Shown here one piece after another: positions 7,572 through 15,055 of a stretch of DNA of 25,294 nucleotides. The stretch is taken from NCBI GenBank assembly GCA_019422905.1, contig JAHZCM010000016.1, positions 1-25,294 on the forward strand. The letters run 5' to 3'. Source of the DNA: Oscillospiraceae bacterium (lineage in GTDB: Bacteria; Bacillota; Clostridia; Oscillospirales; Acutalibacteraceae). Numbering within the stretch: the stretch's first letter is position 1; each line of letters starts with the position of its first letter. A program made the position numbers and the translations under genes. The notes below the pieces were generated by a model. That model was not told the origin of the DNA and ran no database searches. It worked only from the letters and a program-made list of their open reading frames with translations.

Positions 7572-9095
7572 ATGTTTTCCTATAAATCCCTGAAAAGCGG
7601 CACGGACATCCGCGGCGTAGCCAGCGAGGGCGGCGGCGCGCCGGTCAATCTGACGGACGAGGTCATCGAGCGCATTGCTGCCGGTTTTCTCATCTGGTGC
7701 GAAAAGCACCTGAACCGGACGGCAGCCGGCATGCACATTGCCGTCGGCCACGATTCCCGCATTTCCGCCGGCCGCATTTCCGCGGCACTCTGCCGCGTAT
7801 TCACCGCCTGCGGCGTGACCGTATCCGACTGCGGCCTCGCCTCCACGCCGTCCATGTTCATGGCGACGCTGGAGCTGCCGTGCGACTGCGCGGTACAGAT
7901 CACCGCAAGCCACCATCCCTTTTTCCGCAACGGCCTGAAATTCTTCACGCCTGCCGGCGGGCTCGATAGCCCGGACATCACGGAAATCCTCGAATACGCC
8001 GAAGCCGGCGCGTCGTCTGCCTTGGCAGCGGGCGGCAGCGTGACGCCGGTTTCGTACATGAAAAAGTATGCGGAGAATCTCCGCAATATGATTCGGGAGG
8101 GCGTAAACGCCGCCGATTATGCGCATCCGCTCAGCGGCTTCAAAATCGTTGTGGACGCCGGCAACGGCGCGGGCGGCTTTTATGCGACCGATGTGCTCGA
8201 GCCGCTCGGCGCGGATATCACCGGCAGCCAGTTTCTGGAGCCGGACGGCCGTTTTCCGAACCACATCCCGAACCCGGAAAACGAGGAAGCCATGCGCAGC
8301 GTCTGCGCGGCAACCCTGCGGGCCGGCGCAGACCTCGGCGTGATTTTTGACACCGACGTGGACCGCGGCGGCGCCGTGGACAGCCGCGGCGAGGAAATCA
8401 ACCGCAACCGCCTTGTGGCGATTGCATCCGCCATCGCGCTGGAGGGCAACGCGGGCGGCACGGTCGTCACGGATTCCATCACCTCCGACGGGCTTAAGGC
8501 TTACATTGAGGACACGCTCGGCGGCAAACACCACCGCTTTAAGCGCGGCTACAAAAACGTCATCAACGAAGCCGTGCGCCTCAATCGGGAGGGCGTCAAC
8601 TGCCCGCTCGCCATCGAAACCAGCGGCCATGCGGCGCTGCGGGAGAACCATTTCCTCGACGACGGCGCCTATCTTGTGACCAAGATCATCATCAAAGCCG
8701 CGCAGCTCCGCCGGGCAGGGCAATCTCTCGAAAGTCTGATCACCGATCTGAAGGAGGCCAAGGAGGAAAAAGAGCTGCGCTTCCCGATCACCGCGGCGGA
8801 TTTCCGCCCGGTCGGTGAAAAGCTGATCGCCGATCTCGAGGCCTACGCAAAAACCGCGGGCTGGGCAATTGCGCCGGACAACCGCGAGGGCATCCGCATT
8901 TCCTTCCCGGAAAACGACGGAGACGGCTGGTTCCTTCTGCGCATGAGCGTGCATGACCCGATTCTTCCGCTGAATCTCGAGAGCAATTCAGCGGGCGGTG
9001 TGCGCATGCTCGCCGAAAAGCTCCTTACATTTCTCCGGCAGACGGATACCAGCTCCGTCGATTATACCAGTCTGGAAGCCTTTTTAAGCGCGTGA
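7572..9095 (+). CDS. Alpha-D-phosphohexomutase (phosphomannomutase/phosphoglucomutase family)
   Basis: A 507-residue enzyme that should move phosphate between C1 and C6 of a hexose phosphate. The phosphoserine loop is TASHHP (111-116, Ser113), the magnesium loop is DTDVDR (260-265) and the sugar-binding loop is ETSGH (349-353). The C-terminal phosphate-binding segment is atypical: RMSVHDP in place of the usual R-x-S-N/G-T-E-P, so the exact substrate cannot be read from sequence. TASHHP and DTDVDR also differ from the commoner TASHNP and DGDADR. The start at 7572 is chosen for AAGGAGG 8 nt upstream, just after a TATAAT promoter; the longer frame would start upstream of that promoter. Monocistronic, ending at a shared terminator. 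Confidence 0.88.
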   Translation: MFSYKSLKSGTDIRGVASEGGGAPVNLTDEVIERIAAGFLIWCEKHLNRTAAGMHIAVGHDSRISAGRISAALCRVFTACGVTVSDCGLASTPSMFMATLELPCDCAVQITASHHPFFRNGLKFFTPAGGLDSPDITEILEYAEAGASSALAAGGSVTPVSYMKKYAENLRNMIREGVNAADYAHPLSGFKIVVDAGNGAGGFYATDVLEPLGADITGSQFLEPDGRFPNHIPNPENEEAMRSVCAATLRAGADLGVIFDTDVDRGGAVDSRGEEINRNRLVAIASAIALEGNAGGTVVTDSITSDGLKAYIEDTLGGKHHRFKRGYKNVINEAVRLNREGVNCPLAIETSGHAALRENHFLDDGAYLVTKIIIKAAQLRRAGQSLESLITDLKEAKEEKELRFPITAADFRPVGEKLIADLEAYAKTAGWAIAPDNREGIRISFPENDGDGWFLLRMSVHDPILPLNLESNSAGGVRMLAEKLLTFLRQTDTSSVDYTSLEAFLSA

Positions 9096-9121
9096 CCCTT
9101 CCAGCACAAACCGTATTTGCA

Positions 9122-9158
9122 AAAAGCGGGTGAAGGCTGTATGCCCTCATCCGCTTTT
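9122..9158. terminator. Bidirectional terminator between the phosphohexomutase and feoB
   Basis: AAAAGCGGGTGA (9122-9133) pairs with TCATCCGCTTTT (9147-9158), with one G-T pair, extended by GGC/GCC inside a single mismatch around a 5-nt loop. T-rich tracts follow on both strands. It lies between two convergent stop codons. Confidence 0.88.
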
Positions 9159-9161
9159 CTT

Positions 9162-11288
9162 TTATGCGCCAAACAGCGCGGCAATTCCGTTTACCGCCAT
9201 GCACAGGACGACGCCGCAGACCGTCGGAATCAAAAAGGCCGCAACCGTCCACTTCAGGCTTTGCGTCTCCTTTTTAATCGTCATCAGCGTCGTGGAGCAG
9301 GGCCAATGCAGCAGGGAAAACAGCATGGTGCACAGCGCCGTCACCCACGTCCAGCCGTTTGAAACGAGCAGCGCGTGCAGGGAAGCATAATCCGTCATTT
9401 CCGTCAGCGAGCCCTGTGCGAGATACGCCATGAGAATAATTGGCACGACGATTTCATTGGCGGGAAGCCCCAGGATAAACGCCAGAAGAATCACGCCGTC
9501 CAGCCCCATCAGGCGCGCAACTGGATCGAGAAAGCCCGCGCAATGCATCAGCACCGTCTGATCCCCCATTGTGATATTCGCCATAAGCCAGATGACGATC
9601 CCCGCCGGCAGAGCGACCGCCGCAGCGCGCCCCAGCACGAAAAGCGTGCGGTCCAGCACGGAGCGCACGATAACCTTGCCGATCTGCGGCCTGCGGTAGG
9701 GCGGCATCTCCAATGTGAAGGAGGACGGCACGCCCTTGAGGATGGTTTTTGAAAGGAGCTTCGAAACAAGGAACGTCATGCCGACGCCCAGCACGATGAC
9801 CGCCACCAGCAGCGCCGAGGAGAGCACCGAGCCGAAAAAGCCGGAGGCCGTCACAAAAAACATCGAGATAATCGCGATCAGCGTCGGGAATCTCCCGTTG
9901 CACGGCACGAAGTTATTTGTGATAATGGCCAGCAGCCGTTCGCGCGGCGAATCGATGATCCGTGCGCCGACAACGCCCGCCGCATTGCAGCCAAAGCCCA
10001 TACACATCGTCAAGGCCTGTTTGCCGCAGGCGGAGCACTTGCGAAAGGCATTGTCCAGATTGAACGCGACGCGCGGCAGATAGCCGAGATCCTCCAGGAG
10101 CGTGAAAAGCGGGAAGAAGATCGCCATCGGCGGCAGCATCACGGATACGACCCACGCCAGCGTTTTGTAGGCTCCGTCAATCAACAGATTGATGAGCCAT
10201 CCGGGCAAAACCATCGCTTCGAAAAGCTGCCGCAGCAAGTCGCCCAGCGCAAAAAGGCCCTTCGACAAAAGCTCAGAGGGGTAGTTCGCGCCGGTGATCG
10301 TCAGCCAGAAAATTGCGAGCAGCATCAGAAGCATGATGGGGAAACCGGTGAATTTACCGGTAAACAGCCGGTCGAGCTTTTGATCCCGGCGACTGTACTT
10401 CTCCTCCATCCGCCGCACCGAGACGGAAGCGACCCGCTCCGCATGCCGCACGACGGCGGAAACAATCTGGTCGGCCAGCGCCGGGCGGTCCAGACCGGAC
10501 AGGATCTCCTCCACCCTTTCCTCCTGTGCCAACGATATGCCGGCATGTTCCCGAAGCGACGCCCGGATGGAAGCATCGCCGTCAATGAGCCGGAGCGCCA
10601 GCCATCGCGGCGGGATATGATCCGGGCAGTCCTCGCGGATCACCGGCGTCAGCTTTGCGACGGCGGCTTCCACCTCGTCCGGGTAGGCGACATAATTCGG
10701 GCTGAGCTCCGGCTCCTCCACCACACGGGCCAGCGCCGCCATCAGATGGTCCAGTCCGCGGCGGCTGCGGGCGCTTGTGCCGACCACCGGCACGCCGAGA
10801 AGCAAATGCAATTCTTCGAGATCCACCGCAACGCCGCGCTTCTTCGCCTCGTCCATCAGGTTCACACAGACGACCGTGCGCGGCTGCAGCTCGATGGTCT
10901 GCAGGACGAGATTCAGATTGCGTTCGAGGCACGTGGCGTCGCATACGACGACGGCGGCATCCGCGCCGCCAAAGCAGAGAAAATCCCGCGCCGCTTCCTC
11001 CTCGGCGGAATGCGCCATCAGAGAATAACAGCCCGGCAGATCCACCAGCACATAGCCGTGCCCGCGAAAGGTGCAGTAGCCCTGCGCATTGGAAACGGTT
11101 TTCCCCGCCCAGTTCCCAGTATGCTGCCGCAGACCGGTTAAAGCGTTGAACACCGTGCTTTTACCGACATTGGGATTTCCCGCCAGAGCGGCCACACGAT
11201 CCTGCGGATGGATGCGGTTCACCCGCAGCAAACCCTCAGGAACCGATTCCGGCAGCGTAACATCCGTTTTTTTGCGCTCTTTTCCCAC
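9162..11288 (-). CDS. feoB: Ferrous iron transporter B
   Basis: An inner-membrane Fe(II) transporter of about 708 residues with an N-terminal G domain: G1 GNPNVGKST (37-45), G3 DLPG (83-86), G4 NLMD (143-146), then a helical spacer and about 8-10 membrane segments. The two gate regions are present but divergent: GFGCNAAGVVGARI instead of the common GCNVPA form, and NFVPCNGRFPTL. The longest frame begins inside the hpf terminator, so it is too long. GTG at 11288 is preceded by GGGGTG at 6 nt; GTG at 11297 is the alternative. No feoA or FeoC-like gene lies next to it and I see no Fur box. No confident promoter was found in 11289-11380. Confidence 0.93.
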   Translation of the reverse strand: MGKERKKTDVTLPESVPEGLLRVNRIHPQDRVAALAGNPNVGKSTVFNALTGLRQHTGNWAGKTVSNAQGYCTFRGHGYVLVDLPGCYSLMAHSAEEEAARDFLCFGGADAAVVVCDATCLERNLNLVLQTIELQPRTVVCVNLMDEAKKRGVAVDLEELHLLLGVPVVGTSARSRRGLDHLMAALARVVEEPELSPNYVAYPDEVEAAVAKLTPVIREDCPDHIPPRWLALRLIDGDASIRASLREHAGISLAQEERVEEILSGLDRPALADQIVSAVVRHAERVASVSVRRMEEKYSRRDQKLDRLFTGKFTGFPIMLLMLLAIFWLTITGANYPSELLSKGLFALGDLLRQLFEAMVLPGWLINLLIDGAYKTLAWVVSVMLPPMAIFFPLFTLLEDLGYLPRVAFNLDNAFRKCSACGKQALTMCMGFGCNAAGVVGARIIDSPRERLLAIITNNFVPCNGRFPTLIAIISMFFVTASGFFGSVLSSALLVAVIVLGVGMTFLVSKLLSKTILKGVPSSFTLEMPPYRRPQIGKVIVRSVLDRTLFVLGRAAAVALPAGIVIWLMANITMGDQTVLMHCAGFLDPVARLMGLDGVILLAFILGLPANEIVVPIILMAYLAQGSLTEMTDYASLHALLVSNGWTWVTALCTMLFSLLHWPCSTTLMTIKKETQSLKWTVAAFLIPTVCGVVLCMAVNGIAALFGA

Positions 11289-11380
11289 ATCGATCACCCC
11301 ATATCCAAAAAATGCGCGCACTTGTGTCGTGTATAATTCTGCGCTTTGCATTTTATGCGGGGATTTCAAAAAATAGAACA

Positions 11381-11409
11381 GCGCCCTGCTGTCCGTTACA
11401 GCAGGGCGC
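11381..11409 (-). terminator. Terminator after hpf
   Basis: A perfect 12-bp stem, GCGCCCTGCTGT (11381-11392) with its complement at 11398-11409, has a 5-nt loop. On the minus strand TGTTCTATTTTTTG follows; on the plus strand AATTTTTATT follows immediately. It separates hpf from feoB. Confidence 0.8.
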
Positions 11410-11426
11410 AATTTTTATTACAGGAA

Positions 11427-11948
11427 TCAAACTTCCGGCTCCAAAACACCGTATTTGCCGTCGTTTCGCTTATAGACCACATTGATTTCGCCGCTTGCAT
11501 CGTCGCGGAACATGAAGAACGCGTGGCCCAGCAGGTTCATCTGCAGAATGGCTTCCTCTACCGTCATCGTCTTGACAAAGAACGTTTTGCGCTTCGCAAT
11601 CTCGATTTCCTCGTCCGGCTCATCGTAATATTCATCGGTAAGCTCAAACTGCTGTACCTTCTTCGCGCGCTCGAGGCGCGTTTTATTTTTGCGGATCTGT
11701 CTGCCGAGGGCCGCGACCACATCGTCCAGCGCTTCGTTCATTTCCATCGCGCTGGCTTCCGCACGGTAGATCATGCCGCGCTGCTTAATCGTGATTTCCA
11801 CCGTCTGCCGGTTTTTCTCGACGGTTACAGTCACCATGGCTTCCGCATCTGCATCAAAGATACGGTCAAACTTTGAGAGCTTGCGCTGTACCAGCACCTT
11901 GAAATTCTCTCTCAGGTTTACTTTTCTGCCAACGATCGTGATGTTCAT
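11427..11948 (-). CDS. hpf: Ribosome hibernation promoting factor, long form
   Basis: A 173-residue protein starting MNITIVGRKVNL. It has the N-terminal RaiA/HPF ribosome-binding fold (about 1-105) and, after an acidic linker, the C-terminal dimerisation domain (about 115-170, including the TVEEAILQMNLLGHAFFMFRD segment without its first residues). The long form is the kind that makes 100S ribosome dimers in Firmicutes during stationary phase. The ATG at 11948 matches the family N-terminus, but its Shine-Dalgarno site is weak (GGGTAG), and a 14-codon upstream frame ends 4 nt before it. A sigma-A-like promoter lies about 130 nt upstream. Confidence 0.93.
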   Translation of the reverse strand: MNITIVGRKVNLRENFKVLVQRKLSKFDRIFDADAEAMVTVTVEKNRQTVEITIKQRGMIYRAEASAMEMNEALDDVVAALGRQIRKNKTRLERAKKVQQFELTDEYYDEPDEEIEIAKRKTFFVKTMTVEEAILQMNLLGHAFFMFRDDASGEINVVYKRNDGKYGVLEPEV

Positions 11949-11952
11949 ACAA

Positions 11953-11997
11953 CTACCCGTTTCTTCCGCGAAAAGCACAAAAGGACGTGCTTTCCAT
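11953..11997 (-). other. Possible 14-codon upstream reading frame and hairpin in the hpf leader
   Basis: An ATG at 11997 opens a 14-codon frame ending in TAG at 11955-11953, only 4 nt before the hpf ATG. Within it, AAAGCAC and GTGCTTT (11972-11978, 11987-11993) form a 7-bp hairpin. AAAGGATG lies upstream at a longer than ideal distance. Translation is unproven. Confidence 0.2.
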
Positions 11998-12077
11998 TCT
12001 GCGGAATAAACACATCCTTTCTGAAAGACTCGGCTTTCAAAATTCAGCTGCGGCTTTCGCCGTCCGACTGTACTTAT

Positions 12078-12105
12078 AGTATATCACATTTCCCAAAAAA
12101 ATCAA
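12078..12105 (-). promoter_or_regulatory. Probable promoter of hpf
   Basis: The minus strand has TTGATT (12105-12100), a 16-bp spacer and TATACT (12083-12078). Positions 12106-12174, AT-rich, show nothing else that I recognise. Confidence 0.6.
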
Positions 12106-12174
12106 CCCGGTTTTAAGAAGAAATATTATAATTTAATAATTCCGAAATGAAAAATTCACGATTTTCCATAAGCG

Positions 12175-12230
12175 AAAAAACGGCCGCAAAAGAATCAAAG
12201 CAGCTTATCTCTTCCCCACCTTATGCGGCC
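12175..12230 (-). terminator. Terminator of the DUF3795-RidA operon
   Basis: On the minus strand GGCCGCA (12230-12224) pairs with TGCGGCC (12188-12182), followed by GTTTTTT. The long loop contains a further AAG/CTT pairing next to the stem. It lies about 40 nt after the RidA-family stop. Confidence 0.6.
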
Positions 12231-12269
12231 TGCGGATACGCCGGTTCCGCCTTTCCTCTCTGCCGCAGC

Positions 12270-12635
12270 CTACCGCTCCCGCTGCGGCTTATAAGCGACG
12301 CCGTCCATCTGGCACAGGCAGCCCGGCCCGACAAAGTCCGTGACGACCGTCGTTCTTGCCGGCGCACCATTCAAAAAGTATTCCCGGAACACATCGGCGC
12401 CCCTGCGGAAATCAGAGACATTCCGGATGTAGAAATTCAACTGTACGATATCATCCAGCGTCGCGCCGACTGTGGACAGCGTATGCGCCATGCTCTCCAG
12501 CGTCGCCCGCGTCTGATGGGCAATATCCTCCACCTCCTGTCCGCCGCCGTGGTGGGCAAGGAAAATATAGTCTCCGGCAACAACGCATGCGGAGCATGTG
12601 TCGTCGCCACAATGGGTAGGCATTTTCGCAATCAT
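12270..12635 (-). CDS. RidA/YjgF/YER057c-family protein
   Basis: A 121-residue Rid-family protein. Members deaminate reactive enamine/imine intermediates released by PLP enzymes, or have related roles. The family pattern is seen in the GDYIFLAHHGGG segment, in QTRATLESMAHTLSTVGATL and in IVQLNFYIRN. The canonical catalytic arginine motif near the C-terminus (R-x-x-V) appears as ARTTVVTD. The start at 12635 is chosen for GAGGTG at 6 nt. A longer in-frame GTG start overlaps the upstream gene and lacks a ribosome binding site. It follows the DUF3795-like gene by 10 nt, so the two are surely co-transcribed. Confidence 0.85.
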   Translation of the reverse strand: MIAKMPTHCGDDTCSACVVAGDYIFLAHHGGGQEVEDIAHQTRATLESMAHTLSTVGATLDDIVQLNFYIRNVSDFRRGADVFREYFLNGAPARTTVVTDFVGPGCLCQMDGVAYKPQRER

Positions 12636-12645
12636 CGCACGCACC

Positions 12646-13059
12646 TCACGCCGTCCCGGATTTCCCAGCTTCACGGGCATCCGTTTCACGTTTTCCCGTC
12701 CGGATAAACGTGAGCAGCGCTTCTACGTCCTCGAAGTCGTCGTAATCGCCGTGCAGGCCCGACCTGTGATACACAACGCCGTTCCTTTCGTTTCTCTCCA
12801 AACAGTCCAGCAGTTCTTCCTTTCCATAGCGCCGGATGAACACCCCAAAGCCATACGGCTTGATCCCCTGCAGCAGGCCTTTCCGGCACTTTTCCCCGCA
12901 GGCATAGCAGCCCGCGATCCCCTTTTCGGCGGAGCATCTCCTGTTTTCGCAGGTATGTACATCCGGACATTCGCCGGATCCACACCCGCCGCACCGCTCG
13001 TTTTCCGAGCAGAGGCAGCAGGCTAAGCCGCACCTCGCAATTCCCAATTCCCGTTTCAT
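12646..13059 (-). CDS. Cysteine-rich DUF3795-like protein
   Basis: A 137-residue soluble protein with about 12 cysteines in its first 60 residues (CGLACCLC, CGGCGSGEC, CENRRC, CYACGEKC), followed by an acidic-helical C-terminal part. The pattern matches DUF3795-type proteins as I know them and suggests zinc or an iron-sulphur cluster; the metal is inference. The ATG at 13059 is preceded by AGAGGTG. Its neighbour is a RidA-family gene in the same operon. The function is not known. Confidence 0.75.
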   Translation of the reverse strand: MKRELGIARCGLACCLCSENERCGGCGSGECPDVHTCENRRCSAEKGIAGCYACGEKCRKGLLQGIKPYGFGVFIRRYGKEELLDCLERNERNGVVYHRSGLHGDYDDFEDVEALLTFIRTGKRETDAREAGKSGTA

Positions 13060-13093
13060 AGCACACCTCTCTGTTCAGTGGATGGAAAGCATT

Positions 13094-13106
13094 GCGCAGA
13101 CTGCGC
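13094..13106. repeat. Inverted repeat in the leader of the DUF3795-RidA operon
   Basis: GCGCAG-A-CTGCGC is a perfect 6-bp inverted repeat with a 1-bp centre, extended imperfectly by AAAGC and GCTTT outside. It lies between the predicted promoter and the start codon, so it could be an operator or an RNA hairpin. Confidence 0.35.
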
Positions 13107-13124
13107 TTTGCTTTCATTTTCACC

Positions 13125-13133
13125 AGTATAGCA
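13125..13133 (-). promoter_or_regulatory. Extended -10 promoter of the DUF3795-RidA operon
   Basis: The minus strand reads TGC-TATACT (13133-13125), an extended -10 element, about 65 nt before the start codon at 13059. There is no good -35 box. Confidence 0.5.
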
Positions 13134-13155
13134 CGTGAACTACGACATCTGCCTG

Positions 13156-14067
13156 TCAGGGTTTATACAGCGCCAAAATTTTTTCCGCCGCCGCTGCGAC
13201 GCGCTGCCGGATATGCGCCGGCTCCAGAACCTCGATTGCATCGCCGAAGGAAAGCAGCGCGCCGAACCAGAACAATTCGTTCTCCACGACCGCCAGCGCC
13301 AGCTTTGCGTCTCCGTTTTCATATTCCTCGACGACGCGCCCGCGCAGGTATTCCGCCACGCGTACCCGAACCGCCGCTTTGCAGCGTACCGTAACCGCCG
13401 TGTACGTGCGGGCATCGTTTTCGTCCATGCGGCGCAGAATTTCACCCGCCGGCGCGTGCTCTGTGGAAAATTGCGCGTCCGTTACCTCCAAATTTCGGAT
13501 GCGAACCAGCTTATACAACCGGTAATCGGCATATCGGGGCGAATAGGCCAGCAAGTACCATGCGTACCAGCGGTAAACCACCGCGACCGGCTCCACGGCG
13601 TGCGATTTCGTTTCCTGATTGTTGTTCGTATAAGTGAAGCAAACCTGTTTTCTTTCCCGCACGGCACGGCGCAGCAGCCGCAGCGCCTCCTCGCCGTCCT
13701 CGCGCAGTACGGAAAAATCCAGCACAAGGCCGGTGCCCTCCGGCTCCGGCAGCGCGGGCAGCTTCTCCACCGTGCGGCTGACCGCCCGGTCTCCGGTCGC
13801 CGAAAAAAGCCCTTCGAGCGCCGTGCGGATATACGCGTAATCCTCCGGCGTCGCCGCTTGCTTATCCAGCCGGAAGCCGCCCTCAATCTCATAGCCGCCC
13901 GCCGCCCCGGGATACGCCGTGACCGGTATACCCGCACAGCAGATCGCGTCAATATCACGCTGGATGGTCCGCACGGAGACCTCAAAGCGTTCCGCCAGCA
14001 CGCGCGCGGACACCCTGCCGTGATTCAGGAGGTATACGGTGATCGCATAAAGCCGGTCATTTTTCAT
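13156..14067 (-). CDS. WYL-domain transcriptional regulator (DeoR/HTH_11 type)
   Basis: A 303-residue regulator. Residues about 4-55 form an HTH_11 winged helix (AITVYLLNHGRVSARVLAERF then EVSVRTIQRDID). A WYL domain follows, with WYAWYLLAYSPRYADYRLYKL at about 170-190 and a C-terminal extension. WYL domains bind ligands or nucleic acids and often control stress or defence genes. The start at 14067 is chosen for AAAGGGG upstream. Only 24 bp separate it from the yabR terminator, so its promoter must lie further upstream or it relies on read-through. Its target is not evident from the context. Confidence 0.9.
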   Translation of the reverse strand: MKNDRLYAITVYLLNHGRVSARVLAERFEVSVRTIQRDIDAICCAGIPVTAYPGAAGGYEIEGGFRLDKQAATPEDYAYIRTALEGLFSATGDRAVSRTVEKLPALPEPEGTGLVLDFSVLREDGEEALRLLRRAVRERKQVCFTYTNNNQETKSHAVEPVAVVYRWYAWYLLAYSPRYADYRLYKLVRIRNLEVTDAQFSTEHAPAGEILRRMDENDARTYTAVTVRCKAAVRVRVAEYLRGRVVEEYENGDAKLALAVVENELFWFGALLSFGDAIEVLEPAHIRQRVAAAAEKILALYKP

Positions 14068-14091
14068 GGCAGAACCCCTTTCACAAAATAA

Positions 14092-14126
14092 AACCATCCG
14101 GGCGGGTAAGCCTGCCTCGGATGGTT
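14092..14126 (-). terminator. Terminator after yabR
   Basis: AACCATCCG (14092-14100) and CGGATGGTT (14118-14126) form a 9-bp stem with a further GC-rich inner stem. On the minus strand TTTTATTTT follows. It lies 9 nt after the yabR stop and ahead of the WYL gene. Confidence 0.82.
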
Positions 14127-14135
14127 CTTATATGT

Positions 14136-14633
14136 TCAGCCGTTGCGCGGCCCTCTGCGGGAATAACCGCCGCGCTTATTTTCCGCGCGCTTGAGATCGG
14201 AGATCTTCTCGTCGCTTGTCTGCTTAAAGCGGGACATCATGTCCTCGAACGAGCCGGAGTTCTCGCGGGCGCGCCATTCATAATCGCCCGGACGCGCGGG
14301 CCCCTGCACCGGCTGCGCAGCCTCACGGCGCGCATAATTCTGCCGGGGAGATCTGTCCTCACGGCGGCGCGGGGGACGCTGCTGCGCGTTCTCATCCGCT
14401 TTCTTCATGGAAAGGCTGATCTTACCGTCCTCATTGATGCCGATGACCTTGACCTTGACCATCTGCCCTTCCGTTACAAAATCGCGGATCTCCTTGACAA
14501 AGACCGGCGCGACCTCGGAAATATGCACCATGCCGGTTTTCCCGTTTCCGATATCGACAAACGCGCCGAACTTCGTGATGCCCGTAACCTTGCCCTCAAA
14601 AATTGCCCCAACCTCAAGCTTTGTTTCCTGCAT
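14136..14633 (-). CDS. yabR: S1-domain RNA-binding protein (YabR-like)
   Basis: A 165-residue protein with one N-terminal S1 domain (about 5-75: GAIFEGKVTGITKFGAFVDI, then GKTGMVHISEV and GKISLSMKK). A low-complexity Arg/Gln/Pro-rich tail ends in GGYSRRGPRNG. This matches the B. subtilis YabR type, encoded next to divIC as here. It probably binds RNA or ribosomes, but no precise role is established. GGAGG lies 13 nt before the ATG, rather far, and I see no better start. In Bacillus the next gene is spoIIE; here a terminator and a WYL regulator follow. Confidence 0.88.
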   Translation of the reverse strand: MQETKLEVGAIFEGKVTGITKFGAFVDIGNGKTGMVHISEVAPVFVKEIRDFVTEGQMVKVKVIGINEDGKISLSMKKADENAQQRPPRRREDRSPRQNYARREAAQPVQGPARPGDYEWRARENSGSFEDMMSRFKQTSDEKISDLKRAENKRGGYSRRGPRNG

Positions 14634-14662
14634 ACCCTATTCTTTTCCTCCGGGATACTTAA

Positions 14663-14968
14663 TTAATTGTTGCCGCCGACGTTATAAAACACGCGCTCGC
14701 CCGGCTTGATATAATCCAGCTCGCGGCGCGCAATTTTTTCCGCATATTCGTCGCTGTCCACATCCTCGGAGTCCAGATCATAGCGCAGCTCGTCGTTGAC
14801 GACCTGCTGCTCTTTGAGCGCCTGCTCAAGCTCCTCCAGCTCCGCCTTTTTCTGGTTGATGGAAACCTGCTGGCCAATGAGCATCGACACCATAAAAAAG
14901 GCAAAACAGAATACAGCGAATTTCAAAAGGAGACTGCCCTTGTACTTTTTCGTTTTCACTTCCTGCAC
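14663..14968 (-). CDS. divIC: Septum formation initiator (DivIC/FtsL-like)
   Basis: A 101-residue bitopic membrane protein with a short basic cytoplasmic end (KTKKYKGS), one membrane segment (about 14-34), then a Glu/Gln-rich coiled coil (NQKKAELEELEQALKEQQ) and a YIKPGERVFYNVG tail typical of DivIC. It would join the FtsL-FtsB/DivIC-FtsQ/DivIB divisome complex. The start is a GTG at 14968 with AAAGGGG 8 nt upstream; longer frames lack a ribosome binding site. A separate promoter lies just upstream, which makes sense for a vegetative gene inside a sporulation cluster. Confidence 0.9.
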   Translation of the reverse strand: MQEVKTKKYKGSLLLKFAVFCFAFFMVSMLIGQQVSINQKKAELEELEQALKEQQVVNDELRYDLDSEDVDSDEYAEKIARRELDYIKPGERVFYNVGGNN

Positions 14969-15025
14969 GGGAATCGCCCCTTTCCATATACCGGCTAACC
15001 GGCTGCCAAAATCTTTGTTGTTCCC

Positions 15026-15055
15026 ATTATATAATAGCCTACAGGCGTTATTCAA
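15026..15055 (-). promoter_or_regulatory. Vegetative-type promoter of divIC
   Basis: The minus strand has TTGAAT (15055-15050), an 18-bp spacer and a perfect TATAAT (15031-15026), about 57 nt before the divIC GTG. The -35 box overlaps the yabQ stop codon. Confidence 0.75.

Noticed and set aside
7440..8954. A 504-codon open frame on the minus strand opposite the phosphohexomutase.
   Set aside because: Antisense to a gene with clear catalytic motifs, no ribosome binding site, low-complexity Ala/Arg-rich translation.
11289..11380. A Fur box or promoter upstream of feoB.
   Set aside because: A TATACA hexamer is present but without a fitting -35 box, and no GATAATGATAATCATTATC-like sequence was found.
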